From: CADDYX01 sp045809945
Lineage (GTDB): Bacteria > Verrucomicrobiota > Verrucomicrobiia > Chthoniobacterales > UBA10450
Direction of reading: 5' to 3'
NCBI GenBank assembly: GCA_045809945.1
Contig: JBJMWW010000022.1
Location: 1 to 18,370, forward strand
Length of the DNA stretch: 18,370 bases
Shown: piece by piece, positions 7,019-14,431 of the stretch
How positions within the stretch are numbered: the first letter of the stretch is position 1
Layout: every line of letters begins with the position of its first letter
The notes under the pieces: generated by a model
Told to the model about the DNA's origin: nothing
What the model saw: the letters and a program-made list of their open reading frames with translations, nothing else
Database searches by the model: none
Program-made: the position numbers and the translations under genes

Positions 7019-7739
7019 TCAGGCCCCAGCGCGCAAGTCGGAAGCGAATTCCAGTGGCGAGACAACCAACGCCGTAGCGCAGGCTATTACGGAAATTGAT
7101 GGACGACGCTTCCGGCATGTATTTGGCAGGGCAGGTTACCTCCGCTATCGGCTGGCCGAGCCAAACAATTTGGGCGAGGACCTGATTATCAAAGACGAAA
7201 TCATCAGCGTTCCGCTCCAGTGGCAGTTGCTCGAGTAAGGCGCGACTGAACGCGCGGTAGCCGGTGTGATACTCAGACAGTTTCGTGCCGATCAAGAGGT
7301 TCTCGGATAAAGTTAGAACGCGATTCGAAATGTATTTCCACCATGGCATGCCGCCTTCGAGCGCGCGCCCCCCGAGGATTCGTGACGCGAGAGCGCACTG
7401 GTACAGGCCGCTGGTGAGCAACGCTGCGAGCGCCGGGATGAGGAGCGGGGTGTACTGGTAATCCGGGTGGATCATGATGACGATGTCGGCGCCAGCGGCG
7501 AGCGCGAGACGGTAACAAGTCTTTTGATTCGCGCCGTAACCGCGGTTCGCCTCATGCACCGCCACCTCGACACGCGGCAATGTCCGGGCAATCGCGACCG
7601 TATCATCATGGCTCGCGTCGTCGACAAGTATAACTTCGTCAACGATCTGATGCGCCATCACTTCGTCGTAGGTCCGTCGCAGCGTTGCCGCCGCGTTATA
7701 TGCAGGCATGACGACGACGATCTTCTTTCCATCAAGCAC
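7002..7739 (-). CDS. Family 2 glycosyltransferase, polyprenyl-phosphate sugar synthase-like
   Basis: This 245-aa soluble GT-A enzyme starts at GTG 7739. The nucleotide-sugar site is clear: VVVMPAYNAA (8-17), LVDDASHDDT (38-47), NRGYGANQK (65-73) and IMIHPDYQY (88-96), where the usual DxD reads H-P-D. The length and the lack of C-terminal helices match the minimal dolichyl-phosphate-mannose synthase (DPM1) type. Such enzymes move a sugar from a nucleotide donor to a polyprenyl phosphate at the inner face of the membrane. It is the first gene of an operon, overlapping the first GT-C gene by 17 nt, and would supply the lipid-linked donor used by the two membrane enzymes (inferred). No Shine-Dalgarno is visible. 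The TonB receptor terminator lies just upstream, so a separate promoter in 7740-7795 is likely, but I cannot identify it. Confidence 0.9.
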   Translation of the reverse strand: MLDGKKIVVVMPAYNAAATLRRTYDEVMAHQIVDEVILVDDASHDDTVAIARTLPRVEVAVHEANRGYGANQKTCYRLALAAGADIVIMIHPDYQYTPLLIPALAALLTSGLYQCALASRILGGRALEGGMPWWKYISNRVLTLSENLLIGTKLSEYHTGYRAFSRALLEQLPLERNADDFVFDNQVLAQIVWLGQPIAEVTCPAKYMPEASSINFRNSLRYGVGCLATGIRFRLARWGLSEPLV

Positions 7740-7795
7740 GGGCGATCTTAAGCCGCGTTTTGATTGCGACGCAACGACCGCCGTGTAAAAGCAAA

Positions 7796-7823
7796 CGGCC
7801 GGGTCCGTTTCCAGACCCGGCCG
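7796..7823 (-). terminator. Intrinsic terminator of the TonB-dependent receptor gene
   Basis: CGGCCGGGTC, loop CGTTTCCA, GACCCGGCCG forms a perfect 10-bp GC-rich stem 25 nt after the receptor stop codon. On the minus strand it is followed by TTTGCTTTT, a good U-rich tail. It separates the receptor from the glycosyltransferase operon. Confidence 0.75.
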
Positions 7824-7847
7824 CTGTAAACTGCGATTAGTTAAACG

Positions 7848-10800
7848 TTACCAGCGCTTCTTGAGCGAGACGTAGTAGAACCGGCCTTTGACGTCCGCGG
7901 CGGATTCGTCGTAACCGTTCTCGAACGATGAAGCAACGAACGGCGGATCCTGGTCGAACACGTTGTTCATGCCGACGGTCAGGGTCACACCATTGAGCCA
8001 TGCTCTCCAACCACACGGATTGCACTCCGCGGTCGAGACCGGCATCACGTTCTTGTCCTTGCCGTCCTTCATCTTCACGTTCTTGCCACCGTCTTTGGCA
8101 TAGCCGGCAACCGGCTGCTCAGGACATGGCAGATTGAAGGTATAGGAAGCGAGGAGGTCCAGCGTCGTCCACTCGCGGATCTTACGATTACCCGTCGGAG
8201 TGAGCGCGAAGCCCTGATTCTCATTGTACTGGCCGATGTAGTGCACTGTCGCACCGGTATCCAGGCCGCCGAGATCATAGAACATGCTCAGGTAACCTCT
8301 CCAGTGGGTTAGCCCACCAAAGGTCAGGTATTCGCCGGTAAGGTCGAACTCCTTATCACTGCCAGGCGTATTCGTTTCGAAACGCGACAGATAGGTTGCG
8401 TTACCGGTCCAAGTGAAGGTACCGAAGTTGCCGCGACCGAAGATCGAGGTATCGAGCTGGTAGATTGCTTCGAAGTCATAGCCTTCGGTGATCTGCCGGC
8501 CGATGTTGAACGTCTGGTTGTTAACCTGAACGAGGTTGCCTGCGGCGTCGCGGATAACCTGGCCTGGGAACGCACCGATAGAAGCATTCAGGTTCAGAAT
8601 GTCCTGTGTGCCGAACGGCGACACAACGTTGCGCTCATCGTAGTGCCAGAAGTCGGCTGCGAGCGTAAGGCCCTTCACCCACTTCGGACTCCAGATTACG
8701 CCATACGTGTAGATGTAGGCCTTTTCGGGAGACAGGTTCGGGTTGCCGCCGACCAGCGAGCGCGTTTGGAACGCACCTTGGTCGGGGTTCAGCGGATCGA
8801 TGATTTGCGGGAAGGTTTCCGCACCCGACGGGCTGAGCTCGTTCAAGAACGGAGCGTGGAACGCCTCGTTGTAGCTTCCACGAAGTGTCAGGCTCGAGTC
8901 GAACGGCTGCCAACGCAGCGAGATCTTCGGTGTTTCGGAATCATGCGGCGCAATCTTGCTGAAGTACTCGTAGCGCTCGGCTGCCGACAATTCGACGCTG
9001 TAGAGGCCAGGGAAGTTCCAGCTCGGACTTGTAATCGGAATGCGCAACTCGCCATAGATCGACCACACATCGCGATCACCGCGTGAGCCCTGCAAGTCGG
9101 TAGAACCGATCGTGCTGAAGGTTACGTTGAGTGAGTCGGGAACGTCGTTGTACTCTTCCTTGCGATGCTCTGAGCCGATGGCGAATGACACCGGGCCGGC
9201 AGGCAGATTGAAGAGGTCGCCGTAGAACTTGAGGTCTTCGAGCAACAACTCGTTGTGCGAGGTATGGTGCAGCGTCACGAACACACGGTTCAACGCCGCT
9301 GGGGTGTTAAGGTTTAAGCCGAATGGGTTAAACGCCGTCGCCGGGTCGGAGTCAAACAGCGCTTCGCGCAGACCAGGCTTGCTGACGACGTTGCCGGTCT
9401 CTTCCGAGGTAAGATTCCGGTTGTAACGGAAGCTGGTTTCCCATCCCCACGTCTTGAAGTAGTCGCCAAACTCGCCGAGCTGACCACGGAGACCGGCATT
9501 GAACAGCGTGTCCTCGAAAGTCCGCTTGTCGGTACGATTACCCGCCTCAACCGAGCGGTAGAAGACACCCGTGTAGACTGGTGTGCCGGCGTATGGGCCG
9601 GACCCTGCTGGGAGCGTCCCGTTAGCAACGGTGAATGGATTGAACGGATTGCGCAGCGGCACCGAGATACCCGCCGTGCTGAACGGAATGCCCGACGTAT
9701 TGATGACGAACGGGTCCGGTGTGAACGGCGTTGGCGCGAGGGCGGCATCGAAGAACGTCCGCGTGTGGCGGAAGTCCGCGAAGACCGTCAGGTATTTGTC
9801 GCAAAGGTCGCGCACAAACGAACCGTAGTAGTACTGGCGGTCCGCCGCCGGAATCGCCGGCGTTAGCGCCGCGAAGTTGAACGCACGACGGTTCGTGTTG
9901 AAGGGAACCGTGCCGCGTGCCTGATACTCTGGATCATTCGCCGCGTTCGGGAACGCCGCCGGCGTTGGGCTGTTGCCATCAAACTGTGTGCCACCGCCAG
10001 CGCCCGGAATGAAGACAAAGCTTCCGACACGGCCGGCGAAGTTACCACTACGCAGGTCAATGCCGCCGAACTTCGACTTCTGGGCGTTCGAGGTCACGTC
10101 GCGATCGCGGCTGAAAATCGCCGCGCGGTCGTAGTCCTCTGCGAACACGACGACGTCTGTCTTGTCATCGCCGGCGCCAGCGAGCACGTAAGCGATCTTC
10201 TCGCTCGCGTCATTCGAGGCACCCATGTTCGTGTTGCCATACTGCCCCATGATCTCAAGACCACGGAACTTGTGCTTCATGTAGACGTTGAACACGCCCG
10301 CGACGGCGTCCGCACCGTAAATGGCCGACGCGCCGTCCTTCAGGATGTCGACGTGATCGACTGCCGCGAAGGGGATGATGTTAATGTCCACCGACTGACC
10401 GCCAAGGCTGGTGCCCGTCAAACGCGGGGCCAACCGACGTCCGTCGATCAGGATCAAAGTCTCTTTTGGACCAAGGCCACGCAGGTTGATCTCAACGCGT
10501 CCGTCACCACCGTTGGCGATGTTTTCGTTGATCTGACCGCCCTGAATGGACGGGATCTTCTGCTGAAGGTCTGTGGTTGTCGTAACACCGAGTTTTACGA
10601 TGTCTTCGGCGCGGTAGGTATCGACCGGGTTCGGTCCGACTTCTTCAGCAGTCGGAATGTTCGAACCGGTGACGATAACTCGCTCCGCTTCGGCGGTGGT
10701 CGCTGAGCCGCCGGTGGCCGGGGCGTTAGCACCCGAGCTCGCGGCTGCCGCGCCAGGTGCTCCGGCGCCGGCTGGCGACGGGGAAGCTGTCTGCGCGTTG

Positions 10801-10886
10801 GCGCTCGCGGCGATAAGCGCGATTCCCACCCCCGCTACAAGAGCGAGACGGAAGGAGCCGAGCCTATTAAGCACGTGTCTTATCAT
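7848..10886 (-). CDS. TonB-dependent outer-membrane receptor
   Basis: From the ATG at 10886 the protein has 1012 aa. A signal peptide (1-31, ending SANA) is followed by an Ala/Pro/Gly-rich linker (about 32-64). A TonB-box-like segment RVIVTGSNIP lies at 69-78. The plug domain (about 70-207) contains VEINLRGLG (131-139), LILIDGRRL (144-152) and DGASAIYGADAVAGVFN (184-200). A long beta-barrel domain ends in YYVSLKKRW, with a terminal aromatic residue as required for BAM-dependent insertion. A late extracellular segment holds CNPCGW and a Lys/Asp/Gly-rich loop. It should import a large or scarce ligand (siderophore, cobalamin, glycan or peptide) using TonB energy. No SusD, ABC transporter or sigma/anti-sigma gene is adjacent, so the substrate cannot be inferred. 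The ATG 12 nt upstream (10898) is rejected because a GGAG sits inside that extension. Confidence 0.95.
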   Translation of the reverse strand: MIRHVLNRLGSFRLALVAGVGIALIAASANAQTASPSPAGAGAPGAAAASSGANAPATGGSATTAEAERVIVTGSNIPTAEEVGPNPVDTYRAEDIVKLGVTTTTDLQQKIPSIQGGQINENIANGGDGRVEINLRGLGPKETLILIDGRRLAPRLTGTSLGGQSVDINIIPFAAVDHVDILKDGASAIYGADAVAGVFNVYMKHKFRGLEIMGQYGNTNMGASNDASEKIAYVLAGAGDDKTDVVVFAEDYDRAAIFSRDRDVTSNAQKSKFGGIDLRSGNFAGRVGSFVFIPGAGGGTQFDGNSPTPAAFPNAANDPEYQARGTVPFNTNRRAFNFAALTPAIPAADRQYYYGSFVRDLCDKYLTVFADFRHTRTFFDAALAPTPFTPDPFVINTSGIPFSTAGISVPLRNPFNPFTVANGTLPAGSGPYAGTPVYTGVFYRSVEAGNRTDKRTFEDTLFNAGLRGQLGEFGDYFKTWGWETSFRYNRNLTSEETGNVVSKPGLREALFDSDPATAFNPFGLNLNTPAALNRVFVTLHHTSHNELLLEDLKFYGDLFNLPAGPVSFAIGSEHRKEEYNDVPDSLNVTFSTIGSTDLQGSRGDRDVWSIYGELRIPITSPSWNFPGLYSVELSAAERYEYFSKIAPHDSETPKISLRWQPFDSSLTLRGSYNEAFHAPFLNELSPSGAETFPQIIDPLNPDQGAFQTRSLVGGNPNLSPEKAYIYTYGVIWSPKWVKGLTLAADFWHYDERNVVSPFGTQDILNLNASIGAFPGQVIRDAAGNLVQVNNQTFNIGRQITEGYDFEAIYQLDTSIFGRGNFGTFTWTGNATYLSRFETNTPGSDKEFDLTGEYLTFGGLTHWRGYLSMFYDLGGLDTGATVHYIGQYNENQGFALTPTGNRKIREWTTLDLLASYTFNLPCPEQPVAGYAKDGGKNVKMKDGKDKNVMPVSTAECNPCGWRAWLNGVTLTVGMNNVFDQDPPFVASSFENGYDESAADVKGRFYYVSLKKRW

Positions 10887-10892
10887 TAGTTT

Positions 10893-10896
10893 CTCC
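10893..10896 (-). promoter_or_regulatory. Shine-Dalgarno deciding the receptor start
   Basis: GGAG on the minus strand, 6 nt before the ATG at 10886, is one of the few good ribosome binding sites in the window. It overlaps the upstream in-frame ATG (10898), which therefore cannot be the main start. Confidence 0.65.
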
Positions 10897-10898
10897 AT

Positions 10899-11259
10899 TG
10901 GTTTGGTTAGGTTTGGCGGTGAGGTTTACTGGGCTAAAGCAGGCCTGACAAGGTTTTTTTTCACTTTTCTCAAGATTTTTTGAACGTCTGGACAGCTGCC
11001 GCTGTCGCGATTTCCGCGCTCAATGGCAAGTGTTCAGCCGTTCTCCGGCTCCCAACTCAGTGCGCCGCAGCTCACCTCGGCCACGACGCAAAGCGTGATG
11101 ACAGCAAGTTGGAGTCCGCTAGGCGAGACTTTTTTTTGGAAATTTTCGCCACCGAAACGGCGACTTCGTGCCAGCGATTAGCAACTCGTTAGGCCAGCCG
11201 CCACGGCGTTGCCGCGCAATTGCATTTGCGGCGCGCGATCCGTTCCCGATTATCGCGCA
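10899..11259. other. Intergenic region between divergent receptor and transporter genes
   Basis: About 360 bp without a convincing gene. It contains two T-runs near 10954-10979 (TTTTTTTT and TTTTTT), another of eight T near 11130, and a perfect hairpin GACAGC-TGCC-GCTGTC at 10991-11006. The A/T runs lie upstream of the candidate receptor promoter, where they could act as UP-element-like DNA. Short open frames here (one of 70 codons on the plus strand) show no protein-like features. I see no clear promoter for the transporter. Confidence 0.5.
10923..10951 (-). promoter_or_regulatory. Candidate promoter of the TonB-dependent receptor
   Basis: TTGTCA (10951-10946) and TAAACC (10928-10923) lie 17 nt apart on the minus strand, about 37 nt before the start codon, with A-runs directly upstream of the -35. 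The -10 match is weak, so this is a position-supported guess. Confidence 0.35.
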
Positions 11260-12516
11260 ATGCGCAACGCGATCGATCCTAATCCCGCATCGATCCTGCC
11301 GTTCGTTCTGCTGCTGCTTTCGATTGCATTCGCACCGGTGGTGATGCGACATCATTGGGAACGCCACTACCGCACGCTGTGCGTTTCGCTTCCCCTGATC
11401 ACTGCCGCGTACTACATCGCGGTCCTCCACGCTGCCAATCACATCGCCCAAGCGCTGCTCGATTATCTCAGCTTCATCGTTGTTGTCGGATCGTTCTATA
11501 CCGTGGCGGCCGGCATTTACCTGCGCACCCGCGGTGTGGGACGTCCATTTGTGAATACGCTGTTTCTCCTCGGCGGCGGGCTCGCGGCGAATCTCATCGG
11601 CACGATCGGCGCGTCGATGCTTCTCGTCCGTCCGTGGATCTCGATGAACCGCGGTCGATTTCAGCAATTGCACATCGCCTTCTTTATTTTCGTCGTAAGC
11701 AATGTCGGCGGCGCACTGTTGCCGGTCGGTCCGCCATTGTTTCTGGGCTATTTGAAAGGCGTGCCGTTTTGGTGGCCACTGCAGTATTGTTGGCTCGAAT
11801 GGTCAACGACCCTCGCGACGCTGCTCGTTGTCTTCTACATTTGTGATTACATCGCGCTGCGACGCTCACGCATTGATTCGGCCACGATCGAAAAATGGAA
11901 ATGCGACGGCGCGAGAAACTTTGCGCTGCTGATCGTGCTGCTTGGCGCGTTGGTCGGTCTGCCGCCCGTCTGGCGCGAGCTCGTGATGGCGGCGATAGCC
12001 GTGGCCGGATACTTGGCAACGCCGAGACGCGTCCACATTGCAAACGCATTTACCTTTGCGCCCGCGATTGAAGTGGCGTGGATCTTCTTCGGTATCTTCG
12101 GCACAATGGCGCCGGTGCTCGACTACATGAAGCTGCACGCGAGCGGTCTCGGGTTGCATTCCGAACTGCAATTCTACTGGGCGACCGGTGTTCTCTCCGC
12201 CCTGCTCGATAACGCGCCGACCTACCTCACCTTCTTTGCCGCTGCGCTCGGCTTGCACCACCTCGACATCAATAACGCGTCGGACGTCGCCGGATTCCTC
12301 GCCGCGCATGGTCGCCATCTCGTCGCAATCTCATTAGCCGCCACCTGCTTCGGTGCGCTCAGCTATATTGGCAACAGTCCGAACCTGCTCGTGAAAACGA
12401 TCGCCGAACATGCCGGTATGCGTACGCCGAGCTTTTTCGGATTTGTTTTCAAGTGGGCCGTGCCGGTGCTACTCCCAATCTTTGCGCTCGTCTCGCTCAT
12501 TTTCTTTCGCCACTAG
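11260..12516 (+). CDS. CitMHS/NhaD-type ion transporter (putative sodium:proton antiporter)
   Basis: This 418-aa multi-pass inner-membrane protein is taken from ATG 11260. A TTG at 11209 would add 17 residues that look non-membrane and non-conserved. The protein shows the two inverted halves of the ion-transporter superfamily: NLIGTIGASMLLVRP (111-125) with SNVGGALLPVGPPLF in the first half, and SALLDNAPTYL with GNSPNLLVKT in the second. These are the unwound-helix motifs of NhaD- and ArsB-like carriers. The substrate is probably Na+/H+ or an organic anion; sequence alone does not decide. It ends 9 nt before the riboflavin synthase start, so the two are likely co-transcribed. No Shine-Dalgarno is visible. 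Confidence 0.85.
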   Translation: MRNAIDPNPASILPFVLLLLSIAFAPVVMRHHWERHYRTLCVSLPLITAAYYIAVLHAANHIAQALLDYLSFIVVVGSFYTVAAGIYLRTRGVGRPFVNTLFLLGGGLAANLIGTIGASMLLVRPWISMNRGRFQQLHIAFFIFVVSNVGGALLPVGPPLFLGYLKGVPFWWPLQYCWLEWSTTLATLLVVFYICDYIALRRSRIDSATIEKWKCDGARNFALLIVLLGALVGLPPVWRELVMAAIAVAGYLATPRRVHIANAFTFAPAIEVAWIFFGIFGTMAPVLDYMKLHASGLGLHSELQFYWATGVLSALLDNAPTYLTFFAAALGLHHLDINNASDVAGFLAAHGRHLVAISLAATCFGALSYIGNSPNLLVKTIAEHAGMRTPSFFGFVFKWAVPVLLPIFALVSLIFFRH

Positions 12517-12525
12517 TTGGTCGGC

Positions 12526-13128
12526 ATGTTTACCGGTTTGATCGAAGAGATCGGCACAGTCCTGTCGATTTGCGCTGCCGAAAAGGGATCGCGGCTGCAA
12601 ATAACCGCGCCGAAAATCGCATCGCAGGTTAGAACGGGTGACAGCGTTGCGGTGAACGGGTGCTGCCTGACTGTTGCGCTCGCGCGTGAGGACGAACTGA
12701 CGTTCGATTTGCTGCAGGAAACGCTCGACCGGACAAATCTGGGGGCGCTGCGCCGCGATAAGCAGGTGAACCTGGAGCGCGCGCTGGCCGCGGACGGACG
12801 GCTCGGGGGGCATTTTGTCCAGGGGCACGTTGATTGCACTGCGCGCACCATTTCATTTGAAAGACGAGGCGCGGATCATCGACTGGAAATCGAATTGCCA
12901 ACAAGATTTGCGCACTATGTCGCATCGAAAGGCTCAATAGCGGTAAACGGCGTTAGCCTGACCGTCGCCGAAATACACGAGGTGAGTTTCACCGTGTGGA
13001 TAATTCCTCACACGAAAGACCATACGGATCTCGAGTCCACACACGCCGGGGATCTTGTGAATCTTGAATTCGATGTGATCGCGAAATACGTCGAACGCAT
13101 GCTTCATCGATACGGCACTCGAGACTAA
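12526..13128 (+). CDS. ribE: Riboflavin synthase, alpha subunit
   Basis: This 200-aa enzyme converts two 6,7-dimethyl-8-ribityllumazine molecules into riboflavin and a pyrimidinedione, the last step of riboflavin synthesis in the cytosol. The start is set at ATG 12526 because MFTGLIEEIG is the canonical N-terminus; the TTG at 12517 would add three residues. The internal duplication is visible: SVAVNGCCLTVA (40-51) repeats as SIAVNGVSLTVA (137-148), and GGHFVQGHVD (94-103) opens the second barrel. IIPHTKDHT (159-167) matches the substrate-binding C-terminal region. Length is normal. No FMN riboswitch precedes it and no other rib gene is near, so regulation probably follows the upstream transporter. 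Often also named ribC. Confidence 0.97.
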   Translation: MFTGLIEEIGTVLSICAAEKGSRLQITAPKIASQVRTGDSVAVNGCCLTVALAREDELTFDLLQETLDRTNLGALRRDKQVNLERALAADGRLGGHFVQGHVDCTARTISFERRGADHRLEIELPTRFAHYVASKGSIAVNGVSLTVAEIHEVSFTVWIIPHTKDHTDLESTHAGDLVNLEFDVIAKYVERMLHRYGTRD

Positions 13129-13141
13129 CGCTGTTAATCCA

Positions 13142-13774
13142 GTGTCGAGTCCGAAAATTGTTGCTGTAATTGCGTCTTCCGCCGAACTCCAATCGGCGTC
13201 GTTGATGAGGCGGGCGCCGGATCTTTATGAGCTGCGTCTCGATATGATCCAGCCCGCTCAGCACAAGCTTGTGCGAACGCAGCCGCTCATCGTCACAGCG
13301 CGACATCCGGCCGAGGGAGGAGCGCAACAATTGAGCTCGCGCGAACGGCGGCGCCTGCTCGAGCATTACTGCGGTTCCGCCAGTTACGTTGACGTCGAGC
13401 TGCGGTCCGTCCGCTACTTTCGCGAATTGGTCAGCAGCGAGGTGACGAAGATCATCTCGTTACACGATTTACAGGCAACGCCTTCACTTGCCATTTTGCG
13501 AACCAAGCTCGAACGCGCGACCGCGGTTGGCGCGGACATCTTCAAAGTCGCAACCAGAGTCACGCACCGAGCGGAGCTCGATCGCCTGTTGCGGTTTTTC
13601 GACGAAGCCAGTCCGATCATGCCGATTGCGGCGATGGGGATAGGCAGGTTGGGCCGCGAATCGCGCATCGAGCTTGCGCGTCGCGGCTCGGTTTTGAATT
13701 ACGGCTACATCAGCCGTCCGCAGGCACCGGGCCAGCTTTCAGTCGCCGAACTGCACCGCCTGATGGGCCGCTGA
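13142..13774 (+). CDS. aroD: Type I 3-dehydroquinate dehydratase
   Basis: This 210-aa enzyme dehydrates 3-dehydroquinate to 3-dehydroshikimate (shikimate pathway) through a Schiff-base lysine. The class I residues are all present: ELRLD (30-34), TARHPAEGG (52-60) with Arg54, VDVEL (83-87), SLHD (106-109) with general base His108, FKVAT (134-138) with Schiff-base Lys135, GRESR (171-175), and APGQLS (195-200) closing the active site. The protein is slightly shorter than the E. coli enzyme. It starts at GTG 13142, 13 nt after ribE, without a Shine-Dalgarno, consistent with an operon. Confidence 0.95.
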   Translation: MSSPKIVAVIASSAELQSASLMRRAPDLYELRLDMIQPAQHKLVRTQPLIVTARHPAEGGAQQLSSRERRRLLEHYCGSASYVDVELRSVRYFRELVSSEVTKIISLHDLQATPSLAILRTKLERATAVGADIFKVATRVTHRAELDRLLRFFDEASPIMPIAAMGIGRLGRESRIELARRGSVLNYGYISRPQAPGQLSVAELHRLMGR

Positions 13775-13801
13775 AACGCGTATACTATTATAGAGGGGAC
13801 G

Positions 13802-14431
13802 ATGGACGAACAGATCGCGCTTCCGAGCTCAGCGCCGGTGATGCCGCTATCGGGCGCTTTGCTTTTTCCACGCGCTTTGTTGCCGATCCACATTTTCGAG
13901 GCGCGTTATCGCCAGATGCTCGATTACGCCCTGAAACGCGATCGCATTTTTTCGATTGCCCTACTCAAGCCGCATCGGAGCGATTGGCGAACGACGGACG
14001 ACTTCTTTGATATAGCGGGCGTCGGACTGATCCGCGCCTGCGTTGGGCAGAGCGATGGGACATCGAATCTCATCCTGCAAGGTTTGCAGCGCGTGCGCTT
14101 CGCCACGTTCGACCAGGACCAGCCATTTCCCATCGCGCGAATCGAGCCGATCGATTCCGAGTACGAAGTCAGTCCGGAAGCTGATGCCCTCGGCGCGAAA
14201 CTGCTCGAGCTTTACCACCGTTTCGCAGAGGGCGGACGCAAATTTCCGGAGACGGTCGACCGTTATCTGTCAGATCTGAACGACATCGAAATGCTCGCTG
14301 ACCTGATGGCAGCAACCTTCATCAACGATCCGCTGCGGAAGCAGCAGGCGCTTGAGGAAATCTCGGTCACGCAGCGGCTACGCCTCGTCATCCAATACCT
14401 CCACGAAGAAAGCGGCAGCGCTGCGGCCTAG
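13802..14431 (+). CDS. Stand-alone LON substrate-binding domain protein
   Basis: This 209-aa protein consists only of the N-terminal domain of Lon proteases: MPLSGALLFPRALLPIHIFE (14-33), EARYRQML, a GLQRVRF segment and an alpha-helical C-terminal half. The AAA and protease domains are absent, as in the widespread YcbX/YbaB-unrelated 'LON domain' family; the role is unknown and may be substrate recognition. It has the clearest ribosome binding site of its operon (AGAGGGGA at 13792-13799, 2 nt before the ATG). The preceding 27-nt gap is AT-rich (TATACTATTATAG), so it may have its own promoter, although no -35 is visible. Its TAG overlaps the stop of the convergent dGTPase gene. Confidence 0.9.
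   Translation: MDEQIALPSSAPVMPLSGALLFPRALLPIHIFEARYRQMLDYALKRDRIFSIALLKPHRSDWRTTDDFFDIAGVGLIRACVGQSDGTSNLILQGLQRVRFATFDQDQPFPIARIEPIDSEYEVSPEADALGAKLLELYHRFAEGGRKFPETVDRYLSDLNDIEMLADLMAATFINDPLRKQQALEEISVTQRLRLVIQYLHEESGSAAA

Noticed and set aside
8635..10060. Several open frames on both strands inside the TonB receptor gene
   Set aside because: They are shadows of a continuous 1012-aa conserved gene; GC-rich third positions keep other frames open.
10954..10979. T-runs as intrinsic terminators
   Set aside because: No GC-rich stem directly precedes the runs on the plus strand and no gene ends there; upstream promoter DNA for the receptor is a better reading.
10980..11192. Plus-strand 70-codon frame upstream of the transporter
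   Set aside because: No signal peptide, motif or ribosome binding site; it lies in AT-run-rich intergenic DNA and is no longer than expected by chance in GC-rich sequence.
12400..12526. FMN riboswitch in front of riboflavin synthase
   Set aside because: Only 9 nt separate ribE from the transporter gene and no RFN-like conserved segments are visible.
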